The notes beneath the pieces were generated by a model. It saw nothing but the letters and a program-made list of their open reading frames with translations. It made no database searches and was not told where the DNA came from. Source: Candidatus Microbacterium stercoravium (GTDB taxonomy: Bacteria; Actinomycetota; Actinomycetes; Actinomycetales; Microbacteriaceae). From it: 41,987 bases of DNA. The stretch lies in NCBI GenBank assembly GCA_019117025.1, contig DXAM01000082.1, forward strand, positions 1 through 41,987, written 5' to 3'. Position 1 is the stretch's first letter. Each line of letters begins with the position of its first letter. Positions 17,410 to 25,779 of this stretch are shown here, piece after piece. Both the position numbers and the translations under genes were made by a program.

Positions 17410-17781
17410 ATGAGCACGGTCACCCTCACGGCACCCGCACCGCACATCGCGCAGTCCCGCACCCGCTTGCGCCTGACGGCCCGCGGTCGGCGGGTCCTCG
17501 CCGCCCTCGCGGCGCTCCCCGTGGTCGGCGCGGTCGCCGTCGCGACGTTCGCGGGCGGTGCAGCGCTCGGCTCGAACGACACCGGCGCCCCGGCCGGCAC
17601 CTTCCGGTCCGTCACGGTCATGCCCGGCGATTCCCTCTGGGGCATCGCCGAGCGGGTCGCGCCGCACGCCGACCCGCGCGACGTGGTCAACGAGATCATC
17701 TCGCTCAACGTGCTGCCGAACGCCGCGGTCGACGCGGGGGAGCGCATCGCGATCCCCGCCGAGTACGCGAACGGTCGCTGA
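17410..17781 (+). CDS. LysM-domain membrane protein, probable SOS division inhibitor
   Basis: 123 residues: a basic cytosolic N terminus (RTRLRLTARGRR), one membrane segment (about 29-52), then a LysM domain outside the membrane (about 66-117, VTVMPGDSLWGIAERVAPHADPRDVVNEIISLN). Size, topology and the position divergent from lexA match YneA of Bacillus, DivS of Corynebacterium and Rv2719c of Mycobacterium, which stop division after DNA damage. The identity of function rests on architecture and synteny, not on close sequence similarity. The promoter at 17350-17379 with TTCGAA palindromes between -35 and -10 supports LexA control. There is no catalytic domain, so it likely acts by binding peptidoglycan and divisome partners. 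Confidence 0.82.
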   Translation: MSTVTLTAPAPHIAQSRTRLRLTARGRRVLAALAALPVVGAVAVATFAGGAALGSNDTGAPAGTFRSVTVMPGDSLWGIAERVAPHADPRDVVNEIISLNVLPNAAVDAGERIAIPAEYANGR

Positions 17782-17792
17782 TCCCGCGGGCT

Positions 17793-17798
17793 CTAGAA
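17793..17798 (+). promoter_or_regulatory. Putative -10 box of hisC (leaderless start)
   Basis: TAGAAT lies 8 nt before the GTG start of hisC and 12 nt after the LysM stop, and no ribosome site is present, consistent with a separate leaderless his transcript. Confidence 0.5.
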
Positions 17799-17806
17799 TC
17801 GAGGGT

Positions 17807-18889
17807 GTGACGGTGACACTCGAAGACCTGCCCCTCAGAGACGACCTGCGCGGTCGCAAGCCCTACGGTGCTCCGCAGGAGCCCCTTGCCGTGGCGTTGA
17901 ACGTCAACGAGAACACGCATCCGGTGCCGGCAGACGTCGCCGACGACATTGCGGAGTCCGTTGCCAAATCGATCTCCGGGCTGAACCGCTACCCCGATCG
18001 CGAGTTCGTCGAGCTGCGCGAGGCGTTCGCCGACTACCTCGGCCACGGAATCTCGCCCGAGCAGGTGTGGGCGGCGAACGGATCGAACGAGGTTCTGCAG
18101 CACATTCTGCAGGCGTTCGCGGGCCCCGGCCGCACGGCGATGGGGTTCTCGCCGACCTACTCGATGTATCCGCTGCTCGTGCGCGGCGTCGGGTCCGAAT
18201 GGGTCGACGGCGCGCGCGGCCCGCGCTTCGAGATCGACGCGTCAGACGCGGCCCGGCAGGTGCGCGAGGCCGACCCCGATGTCGTCTTCCTCTGCACCCC
18301 CAACAACCCGACCGGCACGCCGCTGTCGCTCGATGTGGTCGAGGCGGTCTACGAAGCCAGCCGTGGCATCGTGATCGTCGACGAGGCGTATGTCGAGTTC
18401 TCGGCTGACGACGGAGCATCGGCGCTGACGCTGCTGCCGGGCCGCGAGCGCCTCGTGGTCTCGCGCACGATGAGCAAGGCGTTCGCGTTCGCAGGCGCCC
18501 GCGTCGGCTACCTGGCGGCAGATCCCGCCGTGATCGATGCGCTGCGCCTGGTGCGCCTGCCGTACCACCTGAGTGCGATCACGCAGGCGGCGGCGACGGC
18601 GGCGCTGCGGCACAGCGACGAGATGCTGCGTACGGTCGACGAGATCGTCGTGCAGCGCGATCGCATCTCGGCCACCCTCGAGGCGCTCGGCTACGACCCG
18701 TATCCGTCGGGCAGCAACTTCGTGCTGTTCGGCGGCGTCGACGACCCTCACGAGACCTGGCAGCGCCTGTACGAGCGCGGTGTTCTCGTGCGCGATGTCG
18801 GCATCCCGGGGCACCTGCGCGTCTCGGCCGGCACCGAAGACGAGACGAGCGCATTCCTCGACGCGCTCGCGAGCATCCGCGACGAATAG
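17807..18889 (+). CDS. hisC: Histidinol-phosphate aminotransferase
   Basis: 360 residues, fold-type I PLP enzyme that converts imidazole-acetol phosphate and glutamate to histidinol phosphate. Visible motifs: LNVNENTHPV (substrate phosphate side), FLCTPNNPTGTPL, VDEAYVEF (PLP-Asp), and the PLP lysine K224 in SRTMSKAFAFAGARVGYL, with RLPYHLS downstream. The GTG at 17807 gives the full N terminus; a second GTG at 17813 is possible. It heads hisC-hisB-hisH-priA. hisD, normally just before hisC in actinobacteria, is absent here; the LysM/lexA block occupies that place. Confidence 0.96.
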   Translation: MTVTLEDLPLRDDLRGRKPYGAPQEPLAVALNVNENTHPVPADVADDIAESVAKSISGLNRYPDREFVELREAFADYLGHGISPEQVWAANGSNEVLQHILQAFAGPGRTAMGFSPTYSMYPLLVRGVGSEWVDGARGPRFEIDASDAARQVREADPDVVFLCTPNNPTGTPLSLDVVEAVYEASRGIVIVDEAYVEFSADDGASALTLLPGRERLVVSRTMSKAFAFAGARVGYLAADPAVIDALRLVRLPYHLSAITQAAATAALRHSDEMLRTVDEIVVQRDRISATLEALGYDPYPSGSNFVLFGGVDDPHETWQRLYERGVLVRDVGIPGHLRVSAGTEDETSAFLDALASIRDE

Positions 18890-18898
18890 GATCGAGCC

Positions 18899-19504
18899 AT
18901 GACCAACGTTCGCACCGCGTCCCGCACCCGCACCACGAGCGAATCGTCGATCGAGCTCGAGCTCGACCTCGACGGCACCGGCTCGAGCACCATCGACACC
19001 TCGGTGCCGTTCTTCGACCACATGCTCACGGCGTTCGCGAAGCACTCGCTCACCGACCTGCGCGTGAAGGCGACGGGCGACACTCACATCGACGTGCACC
19101 ACACGGTCGAAGACACGGCGATCGTTCTCGGGCAGGCCATCCGCGAGGCGCTCGGCGACAAGACCGGCATCTCGAGGTACGGCGATGCCCTCGTTCCCCT
19201 TGATGAGGCGCTCGCGCAGGCCGTGGTCGACATCTCGGGCCGGCCGTACCTGGTGCACACCGGCGAGCCCGCCGGCTTCGAGATGCACCTCATCGGCGGC
19301 CACTTCACGGGGTCGATGGTGCGGCACGCATTCGAGGCGATTTCGTTCCACGCGGGCCTGACGGTCCACGTGAACGTGCTCGGCGGACGCGACCCGCACC
19401 ACATCGCCGAGGCCGAGTTCAAGGCGTTCGCACGCGCGTTCCGTCAGGCGAAGTCCCTCGACCCGCTGGTCGACGGCGTACCGTCGACCAAGGGCGCGCT
19501 CTGA
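18899..19504 (+). CDS. hisB: Imidazoleglycerol-phosphate dehydratase
   Basis: 201 residues, monofunctional dehydratase without the phosphatase domain of enteric HisB. The two manganese-binding duplicated motifs are visible: [10 protein letters not shown] (D65-D72) and the later [32 protein letters not shown] is the third conserved stretch. It makes imidazole-acetol phosphate for HisC. The stop overlaps the hisH start by one base (TGATG). A weak AGGA lies before the ATG. Confidence 0.97.
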   Translation: MTNVRTASRTRTTSESSIELELDLDGTGSSTIDTSVPFFDHMLTAFAKHSLTDLRVKATGDTHIDVHHTVEDTAIVLGQAIREALGDKTGISRYGDALVPLDEALAQAVVDISGRPYLVHTGEPAGFEMHLIGGHFTGSMVRHAFEAISFHAGLTVHVNVLGGRDPHHIAEAEFKAFARAFRQAKSLDPLVDGVPSTKGAL

Positions 19505-20148
19505 TGGCATCCGAGCGGCCTCTGGTCGCTGTGCTCGACTACGGTTCGGGCAACGTGCACTCGGCGGTCAAGGCCCTCGAGAAGGCAGGAGCCGACGTGC
19601 GCCTGACGCGCGACCGGGCGCTCGTCGCGGAGGCCGATGGCCTGCTCGTGCCGGGCGTCGGGGCGTTCAGCGCCGTGATGCAGCAGCTCGAATCGATCCG
19701 CGGCAGCGAGCTGATCGAGCGCCGCCTCGCGGGCGGTCGCCCGGTGATGGGCATCTGCGTCGGCATGCAGGTGATGTTCGAGAGCGGCATCGAGCGGGGC
19801 ACCGACACCGAGGGCCTCGGCGAATGGCCGGGCGTCGTACGACGGCTCGACGCGCCCGTCGTGCCCCACATGGGGTGGAGCGCTGTCGAGGTCGGCGAAG
19901 GATCCCGTCTGTTCGCGGGCCTGGAGTCCGAGCGGTTCTACTTCGTGCATTCCTACGCCGCGCAGGAATGGACTCTCGATGTGATGCCGCCGTTCCCCGT
20001 CCCCTCGGTCACCTGGGCCACCCACGGGGCGCCCTTCATCGCGGCGGTCGAGAACGGACCGCTCACGGCCACCCAGTTCCACCCCGAGAAGTCCGGCGCG
20101 GCCGGCATCGGCGTGCTGCGCAACTGGCTTCGGAGCCTTTCGGAGTGA
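19504..20148 (+). CDS. hisH: Imidazole glycerol phosphate synthase, glutaminase subunit
   Basis: 214 residues, class I glutamine amidotransferase. The triad is visible: C85 in [11 protein letters not shown]193 and E195 in TQFHPEKSG. The opening [13 protein letters not shown] is family-specific. It passes ammonia to HisF, which is not in this window. Translation is coupled to hisB by the one-base stop/start overlap. Confidence 0.97.
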   Translation: MASERPLVAVLDYGSGNVHSAVKALEKAGADVRLTRDRALVAEADGLLVPGVGAFSAVMQQLESIRGSELIERRLAGGRPVMGICVGMQVMFESGIERGTDTEGLGEWPGVVRRLDAPVVPHMGWSAVEVGEGSRLFAGLESERFYFVHSYAAQEWTLDVMPPFPVPSVTWATHGAPFIAAVENGPLTATQFHPEKSGAAGIGVLRNWLRSLSE

Positions 20149-20199
20149 CCGAGTTGGGCGGAACGCGCCCAGACGGCTAGCGTGGTCGATTGTGAGGTG

Positions 20200-20216
20200 T
20201 GCGGGAGGTGCCCGCA
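20200..20216 (+). other. Small hairpin before priA
   Basis: TGCGGG and CCCGCA pair around a 5-nt loop between hisH and priA, 14 nt before the priA start. It lacks a T run, so it is more likely an mRNA processing or translation element than a terminator. Confidence 0.35.
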
Positions 20217-20230
20217 GCCGATTTGGAGAC

Positions 20231-20977
20231 ATGAACGACTTCGCTTCGACCCCCAAACTGACCCTGCTGCCCGCCGTCGACGTGGCTGATGGCCAGGCCG
20301 TGCGCCTCACGCAGGGCGAGGCCGGCTCCGAGACGAGCTACGGCGACCCGATCGAGGCCGCCGAGCAGTGGCGCGACCAGGGCGGCGAGTGGCTGCACCT
20401 CGTCGATCTCGACGCGGCGTTCGGCCGCGGCAGCAACACGGCGATCCTGCGCAAGGTCGTCAAGCACATGAAGGGCGTGAGCGTTGAGATCTCCGGCGGC
20501 ATCCGTGACGATGCCTCGCTCGAGGCGGCTCTCGCATCGGGTGCCGAGCGCGTGAACCTCGGCACCGCGGCCCTCGAGAACCCCGACTGGACGGCGTCGG
20601 TCATCGCCCGCTACGGCGAGGCGATCGCAGTCGGACTCGACGTGCGGGGCACGACCCTCGCCGCGCGCGGCTGGACCAAGGAGGGCGGCGACCTCTGGGA
20701 GGTGCTCGAGCGCTTGGAGGACGCGGGGTGCGCCCGCTACGTCGTCACCGACGTGACGAAGGACGGCACGCTCAAGGGGCCGAACCTCGAACTGCTGCGC
20801 CAGATGACGGAGCACACCGACCGCCCGGTGGTCGCTTCGGGCGGCATCTCGAGCCTCGACGACATCGCCGCTCTGCGCGAACTCGTACCGCACGGCGTCG
20901 AGGGTGCGATCGTCGGCAAGGCGCTCTACGCGGGTGCGTTCACCCTCGCTGAGGCGCTGGATGTCGCCGCACAGTGA
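20231..20977 (+). CDS. priA: Phosphoribosyl isomerase A (HisA; possibly also TrpF)
   Basis: 248 residues, a (beta/alpha)8 barrel. The two catalytic aspartates are in [10 protein letters not shown] (D17) and [10 protein letters not shown] (D174); ISGGIRDD and [10 protein letters not shown] are phosphate-binding loops. In actinobacteria without a separate trpF this enzyme acts in both histidine and tryptophan synthesis (PriA); dual activity here is inferred from lineage and cannot be read from the sequence. The ATG at 20231 follows GGAGAC; the GTG at 20192 would give an untypical N-terminal extension. Confidence 0.93.
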   Translation: MNDFASTPKLTLLPAVDVADGQAVRLTQGEAGSETSYGDPIEAAEQWRDQGGEWLHLVDLDAAFGRGSNTAILRKVVKHMKGVSVEISGGIRDDASLEAALASGAERVNLGTAALENPDWTASVIARYGEAIAVGLDVRGTTLAARGWTKEGGDLWEVLERLEDAGCARYVVTDVTKDGTLKGPNLELLRQMTEHTDRPVVASGGISSLDDIAALRELVPHGVEGAIVGKALYAGAFTLAEALDVAAQ

Positions 20978-21776
20978 CCCCGCGGGCGAGGAGGGCGCGC
21001 CACCGCGCCTTCCCGCCCACCTCGCCGGCAACATCGCCGACTCAGCCGGCCAGGCATGGGAGGGTCGCACCTTCCAGCAGAATCCGGCGGCGGGTGACGA
21101 CGGATCCGCGGATCCCGCGCTGCTCGCGGCCCTCACCGACTTCCGAGAGGGGCGGGCCGGTCATGGAGACGTCGTCGACGCGCTCCGACGCGCGCGTGTG
21201 CTCGTCCCCCTCGTCGCGGAGAAGGGCGACGAGGGGATTGGCCCGACGGGGCTGACGGTCGACAAGACGCAGGAGCTGTCGATCGTCACGGTCGCGGCGC
21301 CCGATGGCCGCAAGGTGCTTCCGGCGTTCACGAGCGTCGATACGATGCGCGCATGGAATCCGCTGGCGCGCCCCATCCCGGTCGCAGGAACCCGTGCGGC
21401 ACTCGCGGCCGCGGGCGAGGACACCGATCTCATCGTGCTGGATCCGACGAGCCCGAGCGAGTTCGTCGTGCGCCGTCCGGCGATCTGGGCGATCGCTCAG
21501 GAGCAGCCGTGGACCCCATCGTGGCTCAGCACCGAGGTGGCCGATGCGTTCCACGCGTCGATCGGATCCGAGCTGGCGGTGCAGGACATCGCGATCCGTC
21601 CGGGAGATCCGGAGGCGCGCCTGCGCGGTCCCGAGCTCACGGTCGGGCTGACGATCATGGCCGGACTCGAGCGCGCCGAGCTCGACACGATCCTCGGTCG
21701 GCTCGCCAAGCGGTGGGCCGCCGACGATCGCATCGCGGTGCTCGTCGACTCGATGCAGGTGCGCATCACGTCGTGA
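20961..21776 (+). CDS. SseB-domain protein
   Basis: 271 residues. The central part (about 45-150: [28 protein letters not shown]...[30 protein letters not shown]) is the SseB N-terminal domain found in many actinobacteria between priA and infC. The function of the domain is not established. The ATG at 20961 overlaps the end of priA by 17 nt; no better start is seen downstream, since the first conserved residues ([20 protein letters not shown]) begin soon after. Convergent with the DUF1844 gene. Confidence 0.82.
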   Translation: MSPHSDPAGEEGAPPRLPAHLAGNIADSAGQAWEGRTFQQNPAAGDDGSADPALLAALTDFREGRAGHGDVVDALRRARVLVPLVAEKGDEGIGPTGLTVDKTQELSIVTVAAPDGRKVLPAFTSVDTMRAWNPLARPIPVAGTRAALAAAGEDTDLIVLDPTSPSEFVVRRPAIWAIAQEQPWTPSWLSTEVADAFHASIGSELAVQDIAIRPGDPEARLRGPELTVGLTIMAGLERAELDTILGRLAKRWAADDRIAVLVDSMQVRITS

Positions 21777-21791
21777 TGGCACCCGCGCCGG

Positions 21792-22205
21792 TCAGTTGAC
21801 CGGTCCGGTGAACTTCTCGCCGGGGCCCTGTCCGATCGCATCGGGGATGGGCGAGATCTCGCGGAAGCGCAGTTGCAGCGAGCGGAGTCCGTCACGGATC
21901 GGGCGCGCGTGCATGTCGCTGATCTCCGGCGCCGCGGCCGTGACGAGGCCGGCGAGCGCGTTGATCAGCTTGCGCGCTTCGTCGAGGTCGGTCCACTCGT
22001 CGGCCTGGCCCTCTTCGCCGAGGCCGAGCTTGACGGCGGCCGCGCTCATGAGGTGAACGCAGCTCGACGCGATCACCTCGACGGCGCTGACGTCAGCGAT
22101 GTCGCGCGCGGCGTCGGTGGCCGCCGCGGCCTGTGCGCTCTCCTCCCACTTCGCCAGGCGTTCGGGGTCGAAGGAGAAGGCGTGATCGCCGGTGGTGGTG
22201 CTCAT
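21792..22205 (-). CDS. DUF1844 domain protein
   Basis: 137 residues, without signal or membrane segment. The stretch DIADVSAVEVIASSCVHLMSAAAVKLGLGEE and DLDEARKLINALAGLV matches the small helical DUF1844 family, which is often found next to infC in actinobacteria. Function is not known. It is transcribed away from infC; its start lies 14 bp from the putative -10 of the infC leader. Confidence 0.82.
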   Translation of the reverse strand: MSTTTGDHAFSFDPERLAKWEESAQAAAATDAARDIADVSAVEVIASSCVHLMSAAAVKLGLGEEGQADEWTDLDEARKLINALAGLVTAAAPEISDMHARPIRDGLRSLQLRFREISPIPDAIGQGPGEKFTGPVN

Positions 22206-22219
22206 GAATGTCTTTCTGT

Positions 22220-22225
22220 TAGACT
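22220..22225 (+). promoter_or_regulatory. Putative -10 box of the infC operon
   Basis: TAGACT in the AT-richer stretch CTTTCTGTTAGACTGCTTC. It would start an mRNA near 22232, giving a leader of about 245 nt before infC. No good -35 is seen at 17 nt. Confidence 0.5.
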
Positions 22226-22231
22226 GCTTCG

Positions 22232-22476
22232 GGCTCCGGAAGTGATTCCGGACGAAAGAGGATCTTCATCCCACCCGCGCTTGCCGTTCAAGGCTACCGG
22301 GTCACGTAACACTCCGCTCGCCGAACGGCGAGTTGGGGCGAGCGAATCGCTCGCCCTCGGGTGGTGCGCGCGCGAACCTGCGTCTCGCACGGGTGGATGG
22401 TGATGATTTCTCCCGCCCGTGGCGCGATCTTCGCGCGGCGGTGGCTCATCGACTATCGCACCATTAGGAGTACCGC
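22232..22476 (+). promoter_or_regulatory. Structured 5' leader of infC-rpmI-rplT with switch-like repeats
   Basis: Three hairpins are visible. Hairpin 1 (22235-22252) is a 7-bp stem with a GTGA tetraloop. Hairpin 2 (22317-22332) pairs CTCGCCG with CGGCGAG. Hairpin 3 (22336-22356) pairs GGGCGAGCGA with TCGCTCGCCC. Segment CTCGCC of hairpin 2 can also pair with the 5' arm of hairpin 3, and the CGGCGAG arm can also pair with the 3' arm of hairpin 3, so mutually exclusive folds are possible. L20 or IF3 autoregulation of this operon is known in other bacteria; control here is inference. No ORF of note lies in the leader. Confidence 0.55.
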
Positions 22477-23082
22477 ATCAGCGATCCCCGTATTAACGAG
22501 CGCATTCGCGTGCCTGAAGTCCGACTCATCGGCCCGGGCGGCGAACAGATCGGCGTCGTCCGCAGTGAGGTGGCGCTTCGTCTCGCACAGGAAGCAGATC
22601 TCGACCTCGTCGAGGTGGCTCCTGATTCGCGTCCCCCCGTGGCCAAGATCATGGACTACGGAAAGTTCAAGTACGAGGCCGCTCAGAAGGCTAAGGAAGC
22701 ACGTCGCAACCAGGCCAACACGGTGCTCAAGGAAGTCCGCTTCCGGCTGAAGATCGATCAGCACGACTACGACACGAAGCGCAAGCGTGCGGAGGGCTTC
22801 CTCCAGGCGGGCGACAAGGTCAAGGCCATGATCCTGTTCCGCGGCCGTGAGCAGCAGCGCCCCGAGATGGGCGTGCGTCTGCTGATGAAGTTCGCCGAGG
22901 AGGTCGCTGAGCTCGGCACTGTCGAGTCGCGTCCGAAGATCGACGGCCGCAACATGGTCATGATCATCGCTCCGGTGAAGAACAAGTCCGAGGCCAAGGC
23001 CGAGCAGAACGCCAAGCGCGCCGTCAACAAGCAGGCCGCGCGCGAGGCGAAGCACACGCCGAGGCACTCCGACAGCGAGTAG
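22477..23082 (+). CDS. infC: Translation initiation factor IF-3 (AUC start codon)
   Basis: 201 residues. IF-3 keeps subunits apart and checks the initiator codon. The N domain starts [26 protein letters not shown], the linker has [25 protein letters not shown], and the C domain contains [15 protein letters not shown] and [12 protein letters not shown]. The ORF track starts only at the internal GTG 22510, which would cut off the conserved [11 protein letters not shown]. An ATC at 22477 lies in frame exactly there, 6 nt after TAGGAG (22465-22470), and is the likely start. Rare start codons in infC are known to allow IF-3 to repress its own translation. The C terminus has a Lys/Arg-rich tail. 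Confidence 0.93.
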   Translation: MSDPRINERIRVPEVRLIGPGGEQIGVVRSEVALRLAQEADLDLVEVAPDSRPPVAKIMDYGKFKYEAAQKAKEARRNQANTVLKEVRFRLKIDQHDYDTKRKRAEGFLQAGDKVKAMILFRGREQQRPEMGVRLLMKFAEEVAELGTVESRPKIDGRNMVMIIAPVKNKSEAKAEQNAKRAVNKQAAREAKHTPRHSDSE

Positions 23083-23098
23083 TCACCCCATAAGTCTT

Positions 23099-23141
23099 CC
23101 CGCCGTGAGGCGGGTCGCCCACACGTCGCCCCTGCGGGGCG
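23099..23141 (+). promoter_or_regulatory. Two hairpins between infC and rpmI
   Basis: CCCGCC and GGCGGG pair with a GTGA tetraloop (23099-23114), and CGCCCC and GGGGCG pair around TGC (23127-23141), flanked by two copies of ACACGT. They lie just before the AAGGAAAG ribosome site of rpmI. They may bind L20 or adjust the infC:rpmI ratio; there is no T run, so termination is unlikely. Confidence 0.4.
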
Positions 23142-23160
23142 CACACGTCAAGGAAAGAAA

Positions 23161-23355
23161 ATGCCGAAGCAGAAGACCCACTCGGGCGCCAAGAAGCGCT
23201 TCAAGATCACCGGCACCGGCAAGCTCAAGAAGCAGCAGGCAGGTATGCGCCACAACCTTGAGCACAAGTCGAGCCGCCGGACCCGTCGTCTGAACCAGGA
23301 CCAGATCGTGTCCGGCAACGACGTGAAGGCCATCAAGAAGCTCCTCGGCCGCTGA
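23161..23355 (+). CDS. rpmI: 50S ribosomal protein L35
   Basis: 64 residues, highly basic. [34 protein letters not shown] and the C-terminal [19 protein letters not shown] are family hallmarks. AAGGAAAG lies directly before the ATG. Middle gene of infC-rpmI-rplT. Confidence 0.98.
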   Translation: MPKQKTHSGAKKRFKITGTGKLKKQQAGMRHNLEHKSSRRTRRLNQDQIVSGNDVKAIKKLLGR

Positions 23356-23393
23356 GCCGCTCGAATCTCGTAACGCGTTAAGGAATATAAGTC

Positions 23394-23777
23394 ATGGCAA
23401 GAGTAAAGCGCGCAGTCAACGCGCATAAGAAGCGTCGCGTCATCCTCGAGCGTGCCTCGGGCTACCGTGGTCAGCGTTCGCGCCTGTACCGCAAGGCGAA
23501 GGAGCAGGTCACCCACTCCCTCGTCTACGCGTACCGCGACCGCCGCAAGCGCAAGGGCGACTTCCGTCGTCTGTGGATCCAGCGCATCAACGCGGGCGCC
23601 CGTGCGAACGGCCTCACGTACAACCGCTTCATCCAGGGCCTGAACCTGGCCGGCGTCGAGGTCGACCGCCGCATGCTCTCCGAGCTCGCGACGAACGAGC
23701 CCGCCACGTTCGCCAAGCTCGTCGAGGTCGCGAAGGGCGCGCTGCCCTCCGACGTCAACGCGCCGAAGGCCGCGTAA
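23394..23777 (+). CDS. rplT: 50S ribosomal protein L20
   Basis: 127 residues. The basic N-terminal extension [39 protein letters not shown] binds 23S rRNA during assembly, and [24 protein letters not shown] is the globular core. TTAAGGAATA precedes the ATG. Last gene of the operon, followed by a terminator hairpin. Confidence 0.98.
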   Translation: MARVKRAVNAHKKRRVILERASGYRGQRSRLYRKAKEQVTHSLVYAYRDRRKRKGDFRRLWIQRINAGARANGLTYNRFIQGLNLAGVEVDRRMLSELATNEPATFAKLVEVAKGALPSDVNAPKAA

Positions 23778-23793
23778 GCGAGTTCTGCATCAT

Positions 23794-23823
23794 GAAGGGG
23801 CGTCCCGGAAGGGGCGCCCCTTC
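23794..23823 (+). terminator. Terminator after rplT
   Basis: GAAGGGGCG and CGCCCCTTC form a 9-bp stem around a 12-nt loop, 16 nt after the rplT stop, followed by GTCGTTT, a weak T-rich end. Confidence 0.75.
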
Positions 23824-23911
23824 GTCGTTTCCCGGGGTGGGGATGGCCCTACCGGCGCGCCGCGGGATCGCCGCATTGCGCGGCGGGCGCTTCTCGCGGT
23901 GAACTAGAGTC

Positions 23912-24682
23912 ATGCCCGTTCCTCCGCCGTCGCGAACCGACGGCCGTCCGTCCGTCTCGGTCGTGATCCCCGCGCACAACGAGTCCCGCATCATCGCCCG
24001 CTGTCTGCGGGCCGTGCTGGATCAGACGGATCCGGTCGACGAGATCATCGTCGTCGATAACGGCAGCGATGATGCGACCGCACAGATCGCACGTGGATTC
24101 GCGGGCGTGCGCGTGATCCACGAACCGCGCGCCGGCGTGACGTATGCGCGCACGGCGGGCTTCAACGCCGCCGGATCCGACGTGATCGCGCGCATCGATG
24201 CGGACTCGCTGGTTCGGCGGGATTGGGCAGCGTGCGTGCGCCGCGCCTTCGCGCGAGGAGACGTCGATGCGGTCGGCGGCGGCGCCGGCATCGCCGAGCT
24301 CTCGCCCGGGGGATGGTGCTGGTTCGGATGGTGGTACCGCGGCTTCCGCCTCTGGCATCAGCGCAGCATCGGCGTGCGCCCCATGCTGTACGGCTTCAAC
24401 TCGGCGATGCGGCGCGCGGCCTGGAACGACGCGCGGCATCTCGTCGCCGAGGGCGACGAAGCGGTCAGCGATGACGTCGATGTGACGATCGCGCTGCTGC
24501 GCACGGGGCACCGGCTGAGCTTCGACCCCCGCATCGGCGTGCGCGCCCGCCTCTTCCGCTCGATCGATCGCGAGAAGCTCGAGCGCTACTACCGCACCGA
24601 TGGGATCACGCTCGCGCGCCACGAGTTCGGCCGTCGCAGTCGCTGGGTCGCAGAGCAGCCCCGCGTCGGGTCGCTCGGGTGA
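23912..24682 (+). CDS. Family 2 glycosyltransferase
   Basis: 256 residues. The GT-A fold starts with VSVVIPAHNESRIIARCLRAVL, the nucleotide side reads EIIVVDNGSDD, and the metal DxD is D96-D98 (ARIDADS). VSDDVDVTIALL in the C-terminal half supplies the usual acceptor-side acidic motif. There is no membrane anchor, so it probably works at the inner face with the membrane protein whose GTG start overlaps its stop. It likely transfers a sugar to a lipid carrier or glycan; donor and acceptor are unknown. No ribosome site is visible before the ATG, but a later start would cut into the fold. Confidence 0.87.
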   Translation: MPVPPPSRTDGRPSVSVVIPAHNESRIIARCLRAVLDQTDPVDEIIVVDNGSDDATAQIARGFAGVRVIHEPRAGVTYARTAGFNAAGSDVIARIDADSLVRRDWAACVRRAFARGDVDAVGGGAGIAELSPGGWCWFGWWYRGFRLWHQRSIGVRPMLYGFNSAMRRAAWNDARHLVAEGDEAVSDDVDVTIALLRTGHRLSFDPRIGVRARLFRSIDREKLERYYRTDGITLARHEFGRRSRWVAEQPRVGSLG

Positions 24683-25770
24683 CGGCGGCAGAGGCCCGGA
24701 GGAGGGGTCCGTCGTTCCGCACATGGGTGAGCCTGATCACCGGCTTGCTCGTCGCCGTCATCATCTGGCAGGCCTGGCCGAGCGTCGTCGACGCGTGGCA
24801 CAGCCTGCATCAGGTCGACCTCGTCGTGTTCGCGCTGCTCGTGCCGATCCAGCTCGCCAGCTTCGCCGCCACCGGTGAGGTGCTGTTCTCCTTCCTGCGT
24901 GCACGCGGCGAGCTGCGCGGCATGCACCCGCTGTCGGCCATGCGCATGTCCCTGGAGTTCAACTTCGCGAACCACATGCTCCCGTCCGGCGGCGCAGCGG
25001 GAATCGCCTACACATCGTGGAAGCTCACGACGCTGCGCGTGCCCGCGAGCCGCGCGACCCTCGGGCAGTTCGCGAAGTTCGCGGTCACGTTCGTCTCGTT
25101 CAGCATCATGCTCGCGGCCTCGGGCACGTGGCTGATCCTCTCGGGAGAGGGGCGTCCGAGCGTGCTCTGGGCCGCAGCGGGCATCGGCGTGCTCGCGGTC
25201 GGCGGCACGGCGCTCGGCGTGTGGGCGCTGCGCCGCCGCCGCATGCTTCACCGCCTGGCCGGCGCGGCCGTGCGCGCAGCGCGCTGGGCGCTGCGGGTCG
25301 TGCGCATCCGGCGCGACATCGACCCCGTGCCGCTCGTGCGCTTCGTCGACGGACTGCATATCGAGGTGCGCAGCGTGCTCGCGAGCCCGCGCACGCTCGT
25401 CGTGCCGTTCTGCTGGTCGTTCCTCGTCAACGCCCTCGATGCGAGCCTGTTCTGGATCGCCCTCGCGGCCTTCGGCGTCTTCCCCGATCCGGCGCTCGTG
25501 TTCGTCGCGTACGGCGTCGCGACGGTCGCCAGCATGATCATCGTCACGCCGAACGGCGTCGGCGCTTACGAGGTCGTGATGGTCGGCATCTTCGTCGCCG
25601 GCGGGCTCGATCCGTCGATCACGATCGCGGCGATCGTGCTCGCCCGCGCGGTGTTGCTGCTCGGCACGATCGTCTTCGGCTGGGGCTTCTACCAGCACAG
25701 CGTCGCGACAGCGCACGCACCGCGGATCAGCACGCGCGCTCGGGCGCACCGTCAGGAGCCTCCCCGGTAA
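24679..25770 (+). CDS. Flippase-like membrane protein (LPG synthase TM family)
   Basis: 363 residues, about eight membrane segments (for example WVSLITGLLVAVIIWQAW and VVFALLVPIQLASFAATGEVLF near the N terminus). EFNFANHMLPSGGAAGIAYTSWKL and TPNGVGAYEVVMVGIF are the conserved sites of the lysylphosphatidylglycerol-synthase TM / UPF0104 family. The catalytic domain of MprF is absent, so this is not an aminoacyl-phosphatidylglycerol synthase. Coupled to the GT2 gene by a GTGA overlap, it may flip or handle a glycosylated lipid. The C-terminal tail is basic (RISTRARAHRQEPPR). Confidence 0.85.
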   Translation: MTAAEARRRGPSFRTWVSLITGLLVAVIIWQAWPSVVDAWHSLHQVDLVVFALLVPIQLASFAATGEVLFSFLRARGELRGMHPLSAMRMSLEFNFANHMLPSGGAAGIAYTSWKLTTLRVPASRATLGQFAKFAVTFVSFSIMLAASGTWLILSGEGRPSVLWAAAGIGVLAVGGTALGVWALRRRRMLHRLAGAAVRAARWALRVVRIRRDIDPVPLVRFVDGLHIEVRSVLASPRTLVVPFCWSFLVNALDASLFWIALAAFGVFPDPALVFVAYGVATVASMIIVTPNGVGAYEVVMVGIFVAGGLDPSITIAAIVLARAVLLLGTIVFGWGFYQHSVATAHAPRISTRARAHRQEPPR

Positions 25771-25773
25771 CCT
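25768..25773 (+). promoter_or_regulatory. Putative -10 box of the rRNA methyltransferase gene
   Basis: TAACCT begins inside the stop codon of the flippase-like gene and ends 6 nt before the next ATG, consistent with a leaderless start. Confidence 0.4.
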
Positions 25774-25779
25774 GGGACC

